Source: Actinocorallia populi | GTDB lineage: Bacteria > Actinomycetota > Actinomycetes > Streptosporangiales > Streptosporangiaceae | Direction: 5' to 3' | DNA: 64,000 nt | Assembly: GCF_002995495.1 (NCBI RefSeq) | Contig: NZ_PVZV01000005.1 | Location: 62,001-126,000, forward strand | Shown here: piece by piece, positions 26,111 through 35,300 of the stretch | How positions within the stretch are numbered: the first letter of the stretch is position 1 | Layout: each line of letters starts with the position of its first letter | The notes under the pieces: model-generated | Told to the model about the DNA's origin: nothing | Database searches by the model: none | The model's input: only the letters and a program-made list of their open reading frames with translations | Program-made: the position numbers and the translations under genes

Positions 26111-29100
26111 ATGAATGACGTTGAAGGCCTGCTGGAGGCGGGCGCCGTGCTGCCGCCCGGCACCGAGGGCGGCGGCGAGGACGCCGTTCCGCTGACCGCG
26201 CGGACGTACCGGCATCCGGCCTTGGACGATCGCGTGGTGGTGCGGCTGGTGGCCGCAGAGCTCGGGGAGGGCGAGGATCTCGCCACCGGGTTCCTCGGTC
26301 TGGAGATCTCGGCCGAACCGGAGGTCGTCGGCGTCGGGAAGCGGGCTGCTCTGGGCTTTCCCGAGTGGGTGCTGGTGCATCACCCCGAGGACGGGCATCA
26401 CGCGCTGGCCCTCGTACCGGAGTTGGAGCGCATCGCCCGGCGGGCCAAGTCCAAGCCGAAGGCGGCACTGGTGGCGTTCCAGGAGCTGGCCGCCAAGTTG
26501 GCGTCGTCGGTGCCGCACCTGCTGCCGACCTTCTACGAGCGGGTGGCGCGGGAGTTCCTCGCGGTCGAGAACCCCACCTACGCCGCGCAGATGTTCACCC
26601 GCGCCCGCAGCGCGGAGACCGAGCACGGGCTGCCGATCGACGAGGATCGGCTGGACGCGGTCTTCCTGGAGTTCGCGCTCGCCGGAGCCCTCCAGGTCAA
26701 GACGCTCTCAGCCTACGCCGCCGCGCTGTCCGAGCGGGTGCCCGCAGACGAGGCACTGCGCCGCTTCATCCGCCTGTGCGTGCGGCGGACCGCGGGCGGA
26801 GTGCCGCCGTCGGCGCGGATGGCCACCGACCTGAGGCGGCTCGCCAAGGCCGCGAGCGGGGACGTGCAGGAGGTCGAACACGCCTATCTCGTTGAGGTGC
26901 TGTCCCTGCCCACGACCATTCGTGCCGCCGCGGGCTGGTGGAAGACGCACCGTCAAGCGCTGGTCTCCCTGGCTCGCGAGCGTCCCGAGATCCGCGGAAA
27001 GCTGCTGAGCCTGATCCCGGACGACCCCGAGCACAGCGGCGAGATGCCCGTCATGTGGCTGGAGATCCTGGAGGAGGCCGGTGCCATCGCCGCACTCTGC
27101 GACCCCGACAGCGCGCCCGAGGCGGCGCGGTCGGAGGACGGCAGCGTCGGCTGGCTGAAGCGGATGCACGCGTTCCTGGTGAGGAGGCGGAGAGGCGCTC
27201 ACCTGCCCGCCCTGTATCCGCTGGTCGAGCGCATGGCGGACCGGTTGAAGGCCGAACTCGCCGCCATCGGCGAAGGGCTGCCCGCCTTCAGGCAGGTCGA
27301 CCTGCTGGACCTGCTGCTCTCTCTGGGCGTACCGGTGGCCGATCCGCCGTACGGCCACTCCCTGGAACTGGCCGACTGGTCCAGGACCGACGGGCAGCGG
27401 GACCTGCTGGCGCTCGCCGCCGATCACCGCTTCCACGGCTCCTTCCGCCGCAGCCTCGATGCGTTGATCAACCGTCACGGCGGCGCGCATGCCTTCGGGA
27501 GACTGCTCGCCTCCCCCGGCGGACGCCCGATACTCACCGAGTGGATGACGACGGTCGCCCGCGAGACGATCGTGCCGAGCCTGCCCAGGCTTCCCGAGCA
27601 GCTGGGACGGCTGGAGCGGCTGCCCGGCACCGTGCTGGCGCTCGCGGAGAAGGAGGTGCGCGCGGTCGCGGCCACCGACCTGGCCCCGGTCCTCGTCCGG
27701 AGCCTGCGGGCGGGGCTCTTCGACGAGCTGGGCTGGCCCGCCTGGGAGGAGGCGCTGGCCTCCCTGGGCGGTGACAAGCCCTACCAGCTGCGCGTCACCG
27801 ACGCCTGGCCGTACCTGATCGTCGCCGGGAACACCCAGGTCAGGGTGATCGGCGCCGAGGGCACCGTCCTCGTCCACGACCTGCGCGTCCCCGCCGGGGA
27901 CGCGGTCAACGGCCCGTGCTTCCACTACGTGGACGGGGAACTGCTCGTCTACTGGACGTCCCGGCAGCGGAACGGCGGGCTGCTCGGCTACTGGCACACC
28001 GCGGCCGACCGGCAGCAGCCGATGACGGGCGTCATCAGCCAAGGCGTACGCCTTGGCTGGTACCGGCACGACATCCGCAGCCTGCAGCTTCCCGGAGGCG
28101 GGCGCACCACCGGTGCGGGAGTGCTGCACCGGGGGGACACCGTGCTGCCCTCATTCCGCCGCGTCATCGGCGACGGCACGTCGTACTGGGTGTGGCACCC
28201 CATGGAGAACGGCGACGGCCACGCCTGGCACGAGTACGACCCGGAGAGCGGAGAGACCGGGCGGCGGAGCGAGCCCGCCTTCTTCACCGACGCGACCCGG
28301 GGCCTTCCCGAGGGGAGCGCCTTCGTGAGCGGCACGCTGCTGCCCGCCGTCTCCGGCAAGGCCGGACCGGACGGCGTCCCGGTGGGCGGGACGGACGGCT
28401 GGCGGGTCACGCGGCTGCCCGACGGCTCGTACCGCGGCGAGGACCTCGCGGGGAACACCGTCACGACTCCGGCGGGCTCCCGTCCGGCGGGCGTGATGTT
28501 CCTGCCGGGGGACGACAGGCCCCGCGCCCTGACGCGGAACGTCTACGAGGTGGAGCTGATCGACCCCGACGGCGTCGTCACCGCCTCCGCCAGGACGGAC
28601 GGGAAGGCCGGACGGGTCACCGCGCCGCTGCCGTCGCCGCAGTACTGGCACGGCATGCGCCCCCGCGACCCGCGGGGCTCGGAGGCGCTGCGCCGGATCG
28701 ACGAGGAGACCGCGGCCGCGTTGATGAAGGCGGTCCAGGGCGAAGGCGAGCTCTCCGAGCTCGTCCGCGCGCTGATTCCGGAGATCACCCACGAGGGCCT
28801 GGCCGCGGAGGTCGGCGCGGTCGCGCGGTTCGCCGCCCACCGGCAGGCGGCCCTGGAGGGGATCGGGCGGAGACTGGACGACGCGCTCGCTCCCCCCGTG
28901 GCGGTGGAGAGGTTCGAGGGACCGGGCGACATGGCGATCCGGGGCGCGCTCAACGGCGTTCTGCGGGGTCGGCGCACCAGCGGCGGGGGGCCCGCCTTCT
29001 TCACCTCGATCGAGCTCATGCGCCGTGCCAAGGCCGGACGGTATGCCGACAAGAAGTGCGAGACCCACATAGAGGGAATCGTGCTGCCCTACACCACCCT

Positions 29101-30958
29101 TCGGGCCGAAGACCTGCTCTCCATCCGTGCGGCGATGTCCTACCGTGCGGTGTCGGCGTTCACCCCGGTCGAGGACAGGGACGTACTGAGCACGCTGCTG
29201 AAGGCGTTCGGCGAGCTGGGCATGACCGGCGACGACGAGACGCGGGCCCGATGGCGCGTGCTCCGGCTCCGCCTGGAGATGTCCGCGCTCCAGACCGAGG
29301 ACGGGAAGGAAGGCCACCGAAGGGCGCTCCTCCCGCTGGAAGGCGGTGCGTTCCTGGCCGTGGTGGACTTCGCACACCAGCAGAACACGGGGGCATGCGA
29401 GTTCCCGGCGCTCTTCTACGACCCGGCAGGTCGATTCGAGGCCCCCTCCACCTACCAGGTGCTCTCGTCCGAGCCGCTCACCGCGCCGGAGGACGGCTTC
29501 TCCCCGGACGGTCTGCTGGCCGAGGCCGCCGCGCGCGGTCCCGTCCCCTGGTTCCCCGAGGCGGCCGAGGAGTTCGCCCGGCTGACCGGCGTCACCGTCA
29601 CTATGGCGAAGCTGGTCGTCGCGGGTCTGCCCGGGATCGAGTATTGGGAGCGGAACTTCCTGTCGGCCGAGGTGCGGTCCGTGCTCAAGGTGAAGGTCGC
29701 CGACGCCGCCCTGGCCAAGGACGAACTCAGCAGGCTGGACCAGGACTTCAGGTGCGCCCTCGTCGGCGCGCTCGTGCCCGCCGACCCGTCCCGGCTGTGG
29801 ACCGGCGGTCCCGACGCGGCCGCGGCGGCGGAGGTGTGGAACGCCAGGTTCGGCCGGCGGGTGCCGGTGCCCGAGGCGCTCATGGCCGAGGCGGTCAAGG
29901 TGATGCGCGGCGGCTGGCCCGCCGGCCTGGCGCTGCCCGCCCTGTTCGACCCGGCGTCCGCGCCCGAGCTGACCCGGGACCTGAAGTGGACGGTGCGGGG
30001 CGACGGCGTCGTCCCCGAGATCAAGGGCGAGAAGGGGTTCACCTCGACGATCCTCGTCGGAGCCGTCGCGGCGTCCGCCTGGCTCGCCCACCGGCTCCCC
30101 GCCGGGGACCCGCTGCGCGGCAGACTCCCCGCGGCGCTCGCGGCGGTCCGCGAGCGGCTCGCCAACCCCGACCTGCTGCTTCGCCTCGACCGGTACGTCA
30201 ATCTTCCGAGCTTCCGCAAGCTGGCGGGCAGTGCCACCGAGGCGGGGGACGGGTACGAGAGGTACGGGGCCGTCGTCATGGCGACCTCCGACAACCTGCC
30301 TTACCCCGCGATCAAGACGGCACTGCTCGACGCGGCGGGAGAGGATCCGTACCTGCCCGCGCTGCGCGAGGGCGCCGAACCCACCAGAGTGGAGACGGCG
30401 CTGCGCTTCGTACGGGAGGAGCGTTTCGCCGCGCTGCTGGCCGACCCGGGCGACCCGGCGGCGGGGGAGCGGGACGCAGACGGCACCTGGTGGCCGCAGG
30501 ACCCGTCCCGTTCGGTGCCCGACCTCGTCACCGAGGCGGCGGAGCGGTACGGCCTGGGCCGGGACGCGGCCGCGGTGTACCTGATGCTGCTGGCGATGCC
30601 CGATCCCACCGACCGCGACACGGCCCGGTGGACGGGATGGAAGCCGGTTCGCCTCAAGGCGGCCCGCGCGGAGCTGGCGGCCACGGACCTCGTCGTCGAG
30701 GCCCGCCGCCCCCGTGCGGGCCGCTCCCTGTTCCTGCCCGGCGGCTGGAACGCGCTGCGCGCCCCCCACCTGCCGCAGGAGGAGTGGAAGCTCCCGCTGT
30801 ACGACCTGGTCGGCGGCGCGGAGCCCAAGGCGCTGCTCGGCGTCCTCGTCCCCGCCGAGCCCGTGGCGGACCTGTACCGCAGGGCGTGGCAGCGCATCGT
30901 CGAGGACGACGTGCCGCGCTTCGCGAACCTGGAGATCCGCCGAGGCCGACGCCGCTGA
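26111..30958 (+). CDS. Giant array protein 3
   Basis: This is a 1,615-residue paralogue, closest to giant 2 in the N-terminal third (identical DNA at 21484-21608 and 26474-26598) and in a block after residue 1115. It keeps all array hallmarks: GAVLPPGT, HHPEDGHHALALVPELERIA, LLPTFYERVAREFLAVENPT, DGTSYWVWHP, WHEYDPESG, PWFPEAAEEFARLTGVT and GWKPVRLKAARAELAATDLV. Divergence is strongest in the region around residues 900-1080 (for example CETHIEGIVLPYTTLRAEDL), which varies between all four copies. The ATG has a GGGGAGAGGG site. It has its own promoter block and is followed by a strong hairpin. Confidence 0.8.
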   Translation: MNDVEGLLEAGAVLPPGTEGGGEDAVPLTARTYRHPALDDRVVVRLVAAELGEGEDLATGFLGLEISAEPEVVGVGKRAALGFPEWVLVHHPEDGHHALALVPELERIARRAKSKPKAALVAFQELAAKLASSVPHLLPTFYERVAREFLAVENPTYAAQMFTRARSAETEHGLPIDEDRLDAVFLEFALAGALQVKTLSAYAAALSERVPADEALRRFIRLCVRRTAGGVPPSARMATDLRRLAKAASGDVQEVEHAYLVEVLSLPTTIRAAAGWWKTHRQALVSLARERPEIRGKLLSLIPDDPEHSGEMPVMWLEILEEAGAIAALCDPDSAPEAARSEDGSVGWLKRMHAFLVRRRRGAHLPALYPLVERMADRLKAELAAIGEGLPAFRQVDLLDLLLSLGVPVADPPYGHSLELADWSRTDGQRDLLALAADHRFHGSFRRSLDALINRHGGAHAFGRLLASPGGRPILTEWMTTVARETIVPSLPRLPEQLGRLERLPGTVLALAEKEVRAVAATDLAPVLVRSLRAGLFDELGWPAWEEALASLGGDKPYQLRVTDAWPYLIVAGNTQVRVIGAEGTVLVHDLRVPAGDAVNGPCFHYVDGELLVYWTSRQRNGGLLGYWHTAADRQQPMTGVISQGVRLGWYRHDIRSLQLPGGGRTTGAGVLHRGDTVLPSFRRVIGDGTSYWVWHPMENGDGHAWHEYDPESGETGRRSEPAFFTDATRGLPEGSAFVSGTLLPAVSGKAGPDGVPVGGTDGWRVTRLPDGSYRGEDLAGNTVTTPAGSRPAGVMFLPGDDRPRALTRNVYEVELIDPDGVVTASARTDGKAGRVTAPLPSPQYWHGMRPRDPRGSEALRRIDEETAAALMKAVQGEGELSELVRALIPEITHEGLAAEVGAVARFAAHRQAALEGIGRRLDDALAPPVAVERFEGPGDMAIRGALNGVLRGRRTSGGGPAFFTSIELMRRAKAGRYADKKCETHIEGIVLPYTTLRAEDLLSIRAAMSYRAVSAFTPVEDRDVLSTLLKAFGELGMTGDDETRARWRVLRLRLEMSALQTEDGKEGHRRALLPLEGGAFLAVVDFAHQQNTGACEFPALFYDPAGRFEAPSTYQVLSSEPLTAPEDGFSPDGLLAEAAARGPVPWFPEAAEEFARLTGVTVTMAKLVVAGLPGIEYWERNFLSAEVRSVLKVKVADAALAKDELSRLDQDFRCALVGALVPADPSRLWTGGPDAAAAAEVWNARFGRRVPVPEALMAEAVKVMRGGWPAGLALPALFDPASAPELTRDLKWTVRGDGVVPEIKGEKGFTSTILVGAVAASAWLAHRLPAGDPLRGRLPAALAAVRERLANPDLLLRLDRYVNLPSFRKLAGSATEAGDGYERYGAVVMATSDNLPYPAIKTALLDAAGEDPYLPALREGAEPTRVETALRFVREERFAALLADPGDPAAGERDADGTWWPQDPSRSVPDLVTEAAERYGLGRDAAAVYLMLLAMPDPTDRDTARWTGWKPVRLKAARAELAATDLVVEARRPRAGRSLFLPGGWNALRAPHLPQEEWKLPLYDLVGGAEPKALLGVLVPAEPVADLYRRAWQRIVEDDVPRFANLEIRRGRRR

Positions 30959-30984
30959 TCCGAGAGAGCGGCGGGGATCCCTCC

Positions 30985-31018
30985 GCGGCGCCCGCCGATT
31001 CCCGTCGGCGGGCGCCGC
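30985..31018 (+). terminator. Hairpin after giant 3
   Basis: A 14-bp perfect stem (GCGGCGCCCGCCGA against TCGGCGGGCGCCGC) has a 6-base loop. No T-run follows directly, so termination strength is uncertain. It precedes promoter copy D. Confidence 0.65.
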
Positions 31019-31073
31019 GCCCGTGAAGGGGTTTCTCTCGCGGCTACCTGGGTTGTTTTCGGGGTTTTCGACT

Positions 31074-31108
31074 GGTTTGTCGTGGTGGCCCGCTAGGTTC
31101 GTGATCAT
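31074..31108 (+). promoter_or_regulatory. Array promoter block, copy D (before DUF4132-b)
   Basis: GGTTTGTCGT, ten bases, TAGGTTCGTGATCAT. The leader from about 31107 to the GTG at 31215 resembles the copy A leader, sharing TCC-GCGTTCTTCG followed by CCCGGAAC and the GGAGGTG ribosome-binding site region. This indicates that promoter, leader and DUF4132 gene duplicated as one unit. Confidence 0.6.
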
Positions 31109-31214
31109 CGTCGCGGTGCGGCCCGGGAGGGCTCCCGCGTTCTTCGCCATTCCCGGAACGCATCGTCCTTCGGCGTGCGGCCTCCGGGCAGCGGACTTCT
31201 GGAGGTGCGGCCCG

Positions 31215-32072
31215 GTGGGTTGGTCGGCGGCGGGTGAGGGATACGAGATCTCCCTGGCGGAGGGGCGCGTCGTGGCGCGCTCCACGTCGGGGAGATCGGC
31301 GGGGAGGCGGCTGAAGACGCTGCCGAAGGCGCTGCGCGACCATGCCGAGGTGGAGCGGCTGCGGCGGTTCGCCGAGTGGCTGGACCGGCACACCGCGGAG
31401 TGCGCCGCGCAGGTCGACGCGTGGATGGTCTCGGCGCTGCCCGTGCCGTCCGCGGTGCTGGGCCAGGTATGGGAGGACGAGGCGTGGCGGGCGGCGCTGC
31501 GCGACCTCGTGGTGGTCGGCGGCGACCCGGAGACGACGGGCTTCCTGCGGGACGTGTCGGAGTCGGGGGAACTGGGAGTGGTGAACCTGGACGGCGAGAC
31601 GGTGCGGTCGTCCGCCGAGACGGTGGTGTTCCCGCATCCGGTGCTGCTGCCCGACCTGGACGGGCTGCGGGAGTTCGCCGCCGAGCTGGGGGTGACCCAG
31701 AAGGTCGAGCAGATCTACCGGGCGACCTGGAACAAGCCGTCGGATCCGCGCTCGCGGTCCGATGCCACGAGCGAGTTCGCCGGAGGGAGGTACCGCTCGC
31801 GCTTCGCCCTCGTCTCCCGCGCCGAGTCCCTCGGCTACCGGGTCTCGGGCGGTTACGTCATCCACCGCCTCCGCGACGGCGGCGGCCGGATGGTCCAGGC
31901 CGCGGTGTGGGTCGGTGAACCGCACCGTGAGGACGAATGCGAGACCGGCGGCCTGGGCTGGCGGGACCCGGAAGGGCATCACCTGCCGTTCGACGAGATC
32001 GACGCGGTGGCCTGGTCGGAGGGCATGCGCATGGCGGCCGCCCTGTACGCGGGCCGGACCGGGGAGAGCTGA
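31215..32072 (+). CDS. Short DUF4132 protein, copy b
   Basis: This 285-residue paralogue of DUF4132-a has the same blocks: LKTLPKALRDHAEVERLRRF, QKVEQIYRATW, SLGYRVSGGYVIHRLRDGGG and VAWSEGMRMAAALYAGR. The GTG at 31215 follows GGAGG at 31201-31205. Unlike copy a, it is not directly coupled to a giant: 297 bases and a further promoter block separate it from giant 4. A relic of a giant N-terminus directly after its stop suggests the coupling was lost. Function unknown. Confidence 0.8.
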   Translation: MGWSAAGEGYEISLAEGRVVARSTSGRSAGRRLKTLPKALRDHAEVERLRRFAEWLDRHTAECAAQVDAWMVSALPVPSAVLGQVWEDEAWRAALRDLVVVGGDPETTGFLRDVSESGELGVVNLDGETVRSSAETVVFPHPVLLPDLDGLREFAAELGVTQKVEQIYRATWNKPSDPRSRSDATSEFAGGRYRSRFALVSRAESLGYRVSGGYVIHRLRDGGGRMVQAAVWVGEPHREDECETGGLGWRDPEGHHLPFDEIDAVAWSEGMRMAAALYAGRTGES

Positions 32073-32078
32073 GGGCCC

Positions 32079-32120
32079 GTGAACGACGCGCACGGACTGC
32101 CGGCGCCTGTTCACCGTGAG
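32079..32120 (+). pseudogene. Possible relic of a giant-gene start
   Basis: Seven bases after the DUF4132-b stop a GTG opens VNDAHGLPAP, which lines up with the N-termini MNDVEGLLEAG, MSDASELLAAG and MGDASGLLAAG of the giants, at both DNA and protein level for about 30 bases. The frame then continues into unrelated residues and stops. It looks like the stump left when a coupled giant was deleted or displaced. The match is short, so chance is not excluded. Confidence 0.4.
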
Positions 32121-32220
32121 CCTCGGCGCGGAGGCGTTCCGCCCGGTCAGGCCGAGAAGCCGGTCCGCGGGGTTGCACGTTTCTCCAGCGAACAGGGGCA
32201 GGGATTTCTGTTTTTCGGCT

Positions 32221-32256
32221 GATTTGTCGGTGGGGCCCACTAGGTTCGTGATCACC
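32221..32256 (+). promoter_or_regulatory. Array promoter block, copy E (before giant 4)
   Basis: GATTTGTCGG, ten bases, TAGGTTCGTGATCA. The leader of about 116 bases to the ATG at 32370 contains a CTCCCGCGTT segment shared with the leaders of copies A and D. Confidence 0.6.
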
Positions 32257-32369
32257 GCTGCGGTGAGGGCCGGACAGGCCTCCCGCGTTTTCGGCGCCTT
32301 CCGGACCGTGTCGCCGCCGAGTGCGTGGCGTGCGGGCCGGTCCACGGAGAGAAGAGAGGGAGAGCGTGC

Positions 32370-35300
32370 ATGGGTGATGCTTCCGGACTGCTGGCGGCGG
32401 GCGCCGTCCTCCCGCTCGGCACCGAAGGCGCGGGGGAGCAGGCGGTGCCGCTGGCCGCCCGGAAGTACCGGCACCAGGTCCTCGGCGACCGGGTGGTGGT
32501 GCGGCTGGTGGCCGTCGAGCTGGGTGCGGGGGAGGACCGTGCCGCGGAGTTCCTGGGCATGGAACGCCTCGGCGAGCCCAGAGAAGTCGGTCTCGGCCGG
32601 CGCGGTTCGCTGGGTTTCCCGGAGTGGGTGCTGGTGCACCACCCCGAGGACGGCCACCATGCCCTGGACGTCGTGCCCGAGCTGGAGCGCATCGCGCAGC
32701 GTGCGAAGACCAAGCCGAAAGCGGCGCTGGACGCCTTCCGGGAGCTGGGCGGGCGTCTGGAGTCCTCGGTCCCGCACCTGCTGCCGACCTTCTACGAGCG
32801 GGTCGCCCGGGAGTTCCTCGCGATCGAGAACACCGTCTACGCGGTCCAGATGTTCGCCCGCGCCCGTGCCGCCGAAGCCGAGCACGGACTGCCGATCGAC
32901 GAGGAGCGGCTCGACGCCGTCTTCCTGGAGTTCATGCTCGCCGGGGCGCTGCCGGTGAAGGTCATCTCCGGATACGCCAAGGGGCTGGCCGCCCGCGTGC
33001 CCGCAGACGAGGCGCTGCGCCGCTTCACCCGGCTGTGCCTGCGCCGCACGGCGGGCGGGATGGCGCCGTCGTCGCAGGTGGCGGCAGACCTGAGGCGCCT
33101 GGCCAAGGCGGCGGGCGAGAACGTTCGAGCCGTCGAACACGCCTACCTCACCGGACTGCTCGCCTTCCCGGTGACGGAACAGGCGGCCCTGGGCTGGTGG
33201 AAGGCACACCGTTCGGCCCTGTCCTCCCTGGCCGAGCGGCAGCCGGAGGTCCTCGGAACGCTGCTGAACATGATGCCGTCGCCCGAAGACCGGAACATGC
33301 CGGAACTGTGGCTGCAGATCCTGGAGGCGGCCGGCGCCTTCACCGTGCTCTGCGACCCCGACGGCGCGCCCGAGGAGGCACGGCCGAAGGACGGCAGCGC
33401 GGGCTGGCTGCAGCGCTTCCTGGACTTCTGGAACACGCGGTGGCGCAGAGACCGTCCGCCCGCGCTGCTCCCGCTGGTCGAGCGCATGGCGGACCGGCTG
33501 CGGTCCGAGCTCGCAGCGAGCGGCGCGAGCTTCGAGGTCCCCCACCTGCTGGACCTGCTGGACCTGATGCTCGCCCTGGACGTACCGGTGACCGGTCCGG
33601 GCTGGGACACCCGGCAGCCCCTGACCGACTGGGCCCGGGGGGAAGACCGGCGCGATCTGCTGGCGCTGGCGGCCGACCCGCGCTTCCGCCACGACTTCCA
33701 CCGGAACGCCGACAGGCTGCCCGACGACGAGGCGGGCCGGCACGCCCTGCGCGTCCTGCTCGCCTCGCCGGGCGGACGCCCGCTGCTGGCCGGCTGGGTG
33801 GCCGAGCTCGCCCGCCGGACGACCGCCGCGGCCCTGCCGGACGCTCCCGGCGTGGTGGAGCACCTCGGCCGGCTGCCCGGCGAGGTGCTGGCGCAGGCCG
33901 GGGACGCGGTGCGCGCGGCGGTCACCACGGGCATGGCCCCGGCCCTGCGGCAGACCCTGCGGGCCGGGATCCTCGACGAGCTCGGCTGGTCCGCGTGGGA
34001 GGAGGCACTCGCCGACCTCGCCCGTCCCGAGGCCGTGGCCGAGATCCGCGTCGCGGGCGCCTGGCCGCACCTGATCGTCGCCGGCCGGACCCAGGCCAGG
34101 GTGATCGGCGCCGAGGGCACCGTGCTCACCCACGACCTGCGCGTCCTCGACGGCGACGTCCGCGGCGGTCCGGGCTTCCACCACGTGGACGGGGAACTGC
34201 TCGTCCACTGGAAGTCCTGGCAGCGAGACGGCGGACTCCTCGGCTACCGGCACACCGACGCCGACCGGCACCACCCCGTGGAAGGCCACTTCTCCCCGGC
34301 GACACCCATGTCCCTGTACAAGGAGACCGACGAGGTCGGCCTGTCGCTGCCCGGCGGAGGCCTCGCCACCGGCGCCGGGACCCTGCGCCGGGAGGACACC
34401 GTCCTGCCCGAGAGCCGGCAGCTCGTCACCGACGGGACGTCGTACTGGGTGTGGACGGCGAAAGCCGAGGCCGGGACCGGCTGGGCCTGGCACGAGTACG
34501 ACCCGGTGAACGGAGAACGCGGACGCGAGAGCACGCCGGGCTTCTTCGCCGATGCCACCCGCGACCTGCCCGGCGGCGTCTTCTCCGCTGGCTGGCTGCT
34601 GCCCGCCCCCGGCATCGGGGACACCCCGGTCGGCACCCCCTCGAACGGCCTGCTCGGCTGGCGGGTCGTATGGCTGCCCGACGAGTCCTACCGAGGCGAG
34701 GACCTCGCCGGGAACACCGTCACGGCACCCAAGGGGCACCGGCCGCTCAGCGCCTTGTTCCTGCCCGGTGACGACAGGCCGCGCGCCGTGGCGAGCAGGG
34801 GCTACCAGAGGCTGGGACTGGTCGACCCGGACGGGGCCGTCACGTCCTCCATGAGGACGGACGGGGCTCCGGGAGCGTTCGCGGAGGGCACCGTGCTCCT
34901 GCCTCCGGTGCGGTACTGGCACTGCCTGAGCCCCCGCGACCCCCGGGGCTCGGCGGCGCTGCGCCGGATCGACCTGGAGACGGCCACGTCCCTGCTCAAG
35001 GCCGCGATGGGCGACGGCGACCTGATCCAAGCCGTCCGCGAGCTGCTGCCGGACCTCACCCACGAGGCGTTGATCGCCGGAGTGGCCGGGGTCGCACGGC
35101 ACGCCGCCGCCCGGCAGAAGTCACTGGACGAGACGGCGAAGCGGCTGGAGGAGGCACGCGCCGAGGAGCCTGTACCGGAGGAGAAGTCCGCCCCGGGCGA
35201 GCGGCTGGTCAGGGAGGCACTCAGCGGCCTGGACGGCGAGCGGTACCAGCCGGCCTACGGCGAGGCCTCCGAGTTCTTCGCGGGAACGCGGATCATGCTG

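Noticed and set aside
15101-32256. The five repeated promoter blocks as a CRISPR array or insertion-sequence ends
   Set aside because: They are kilobases apart, lie only before genes and have no spacer regularity or terminal inverted repeats with target duplications.
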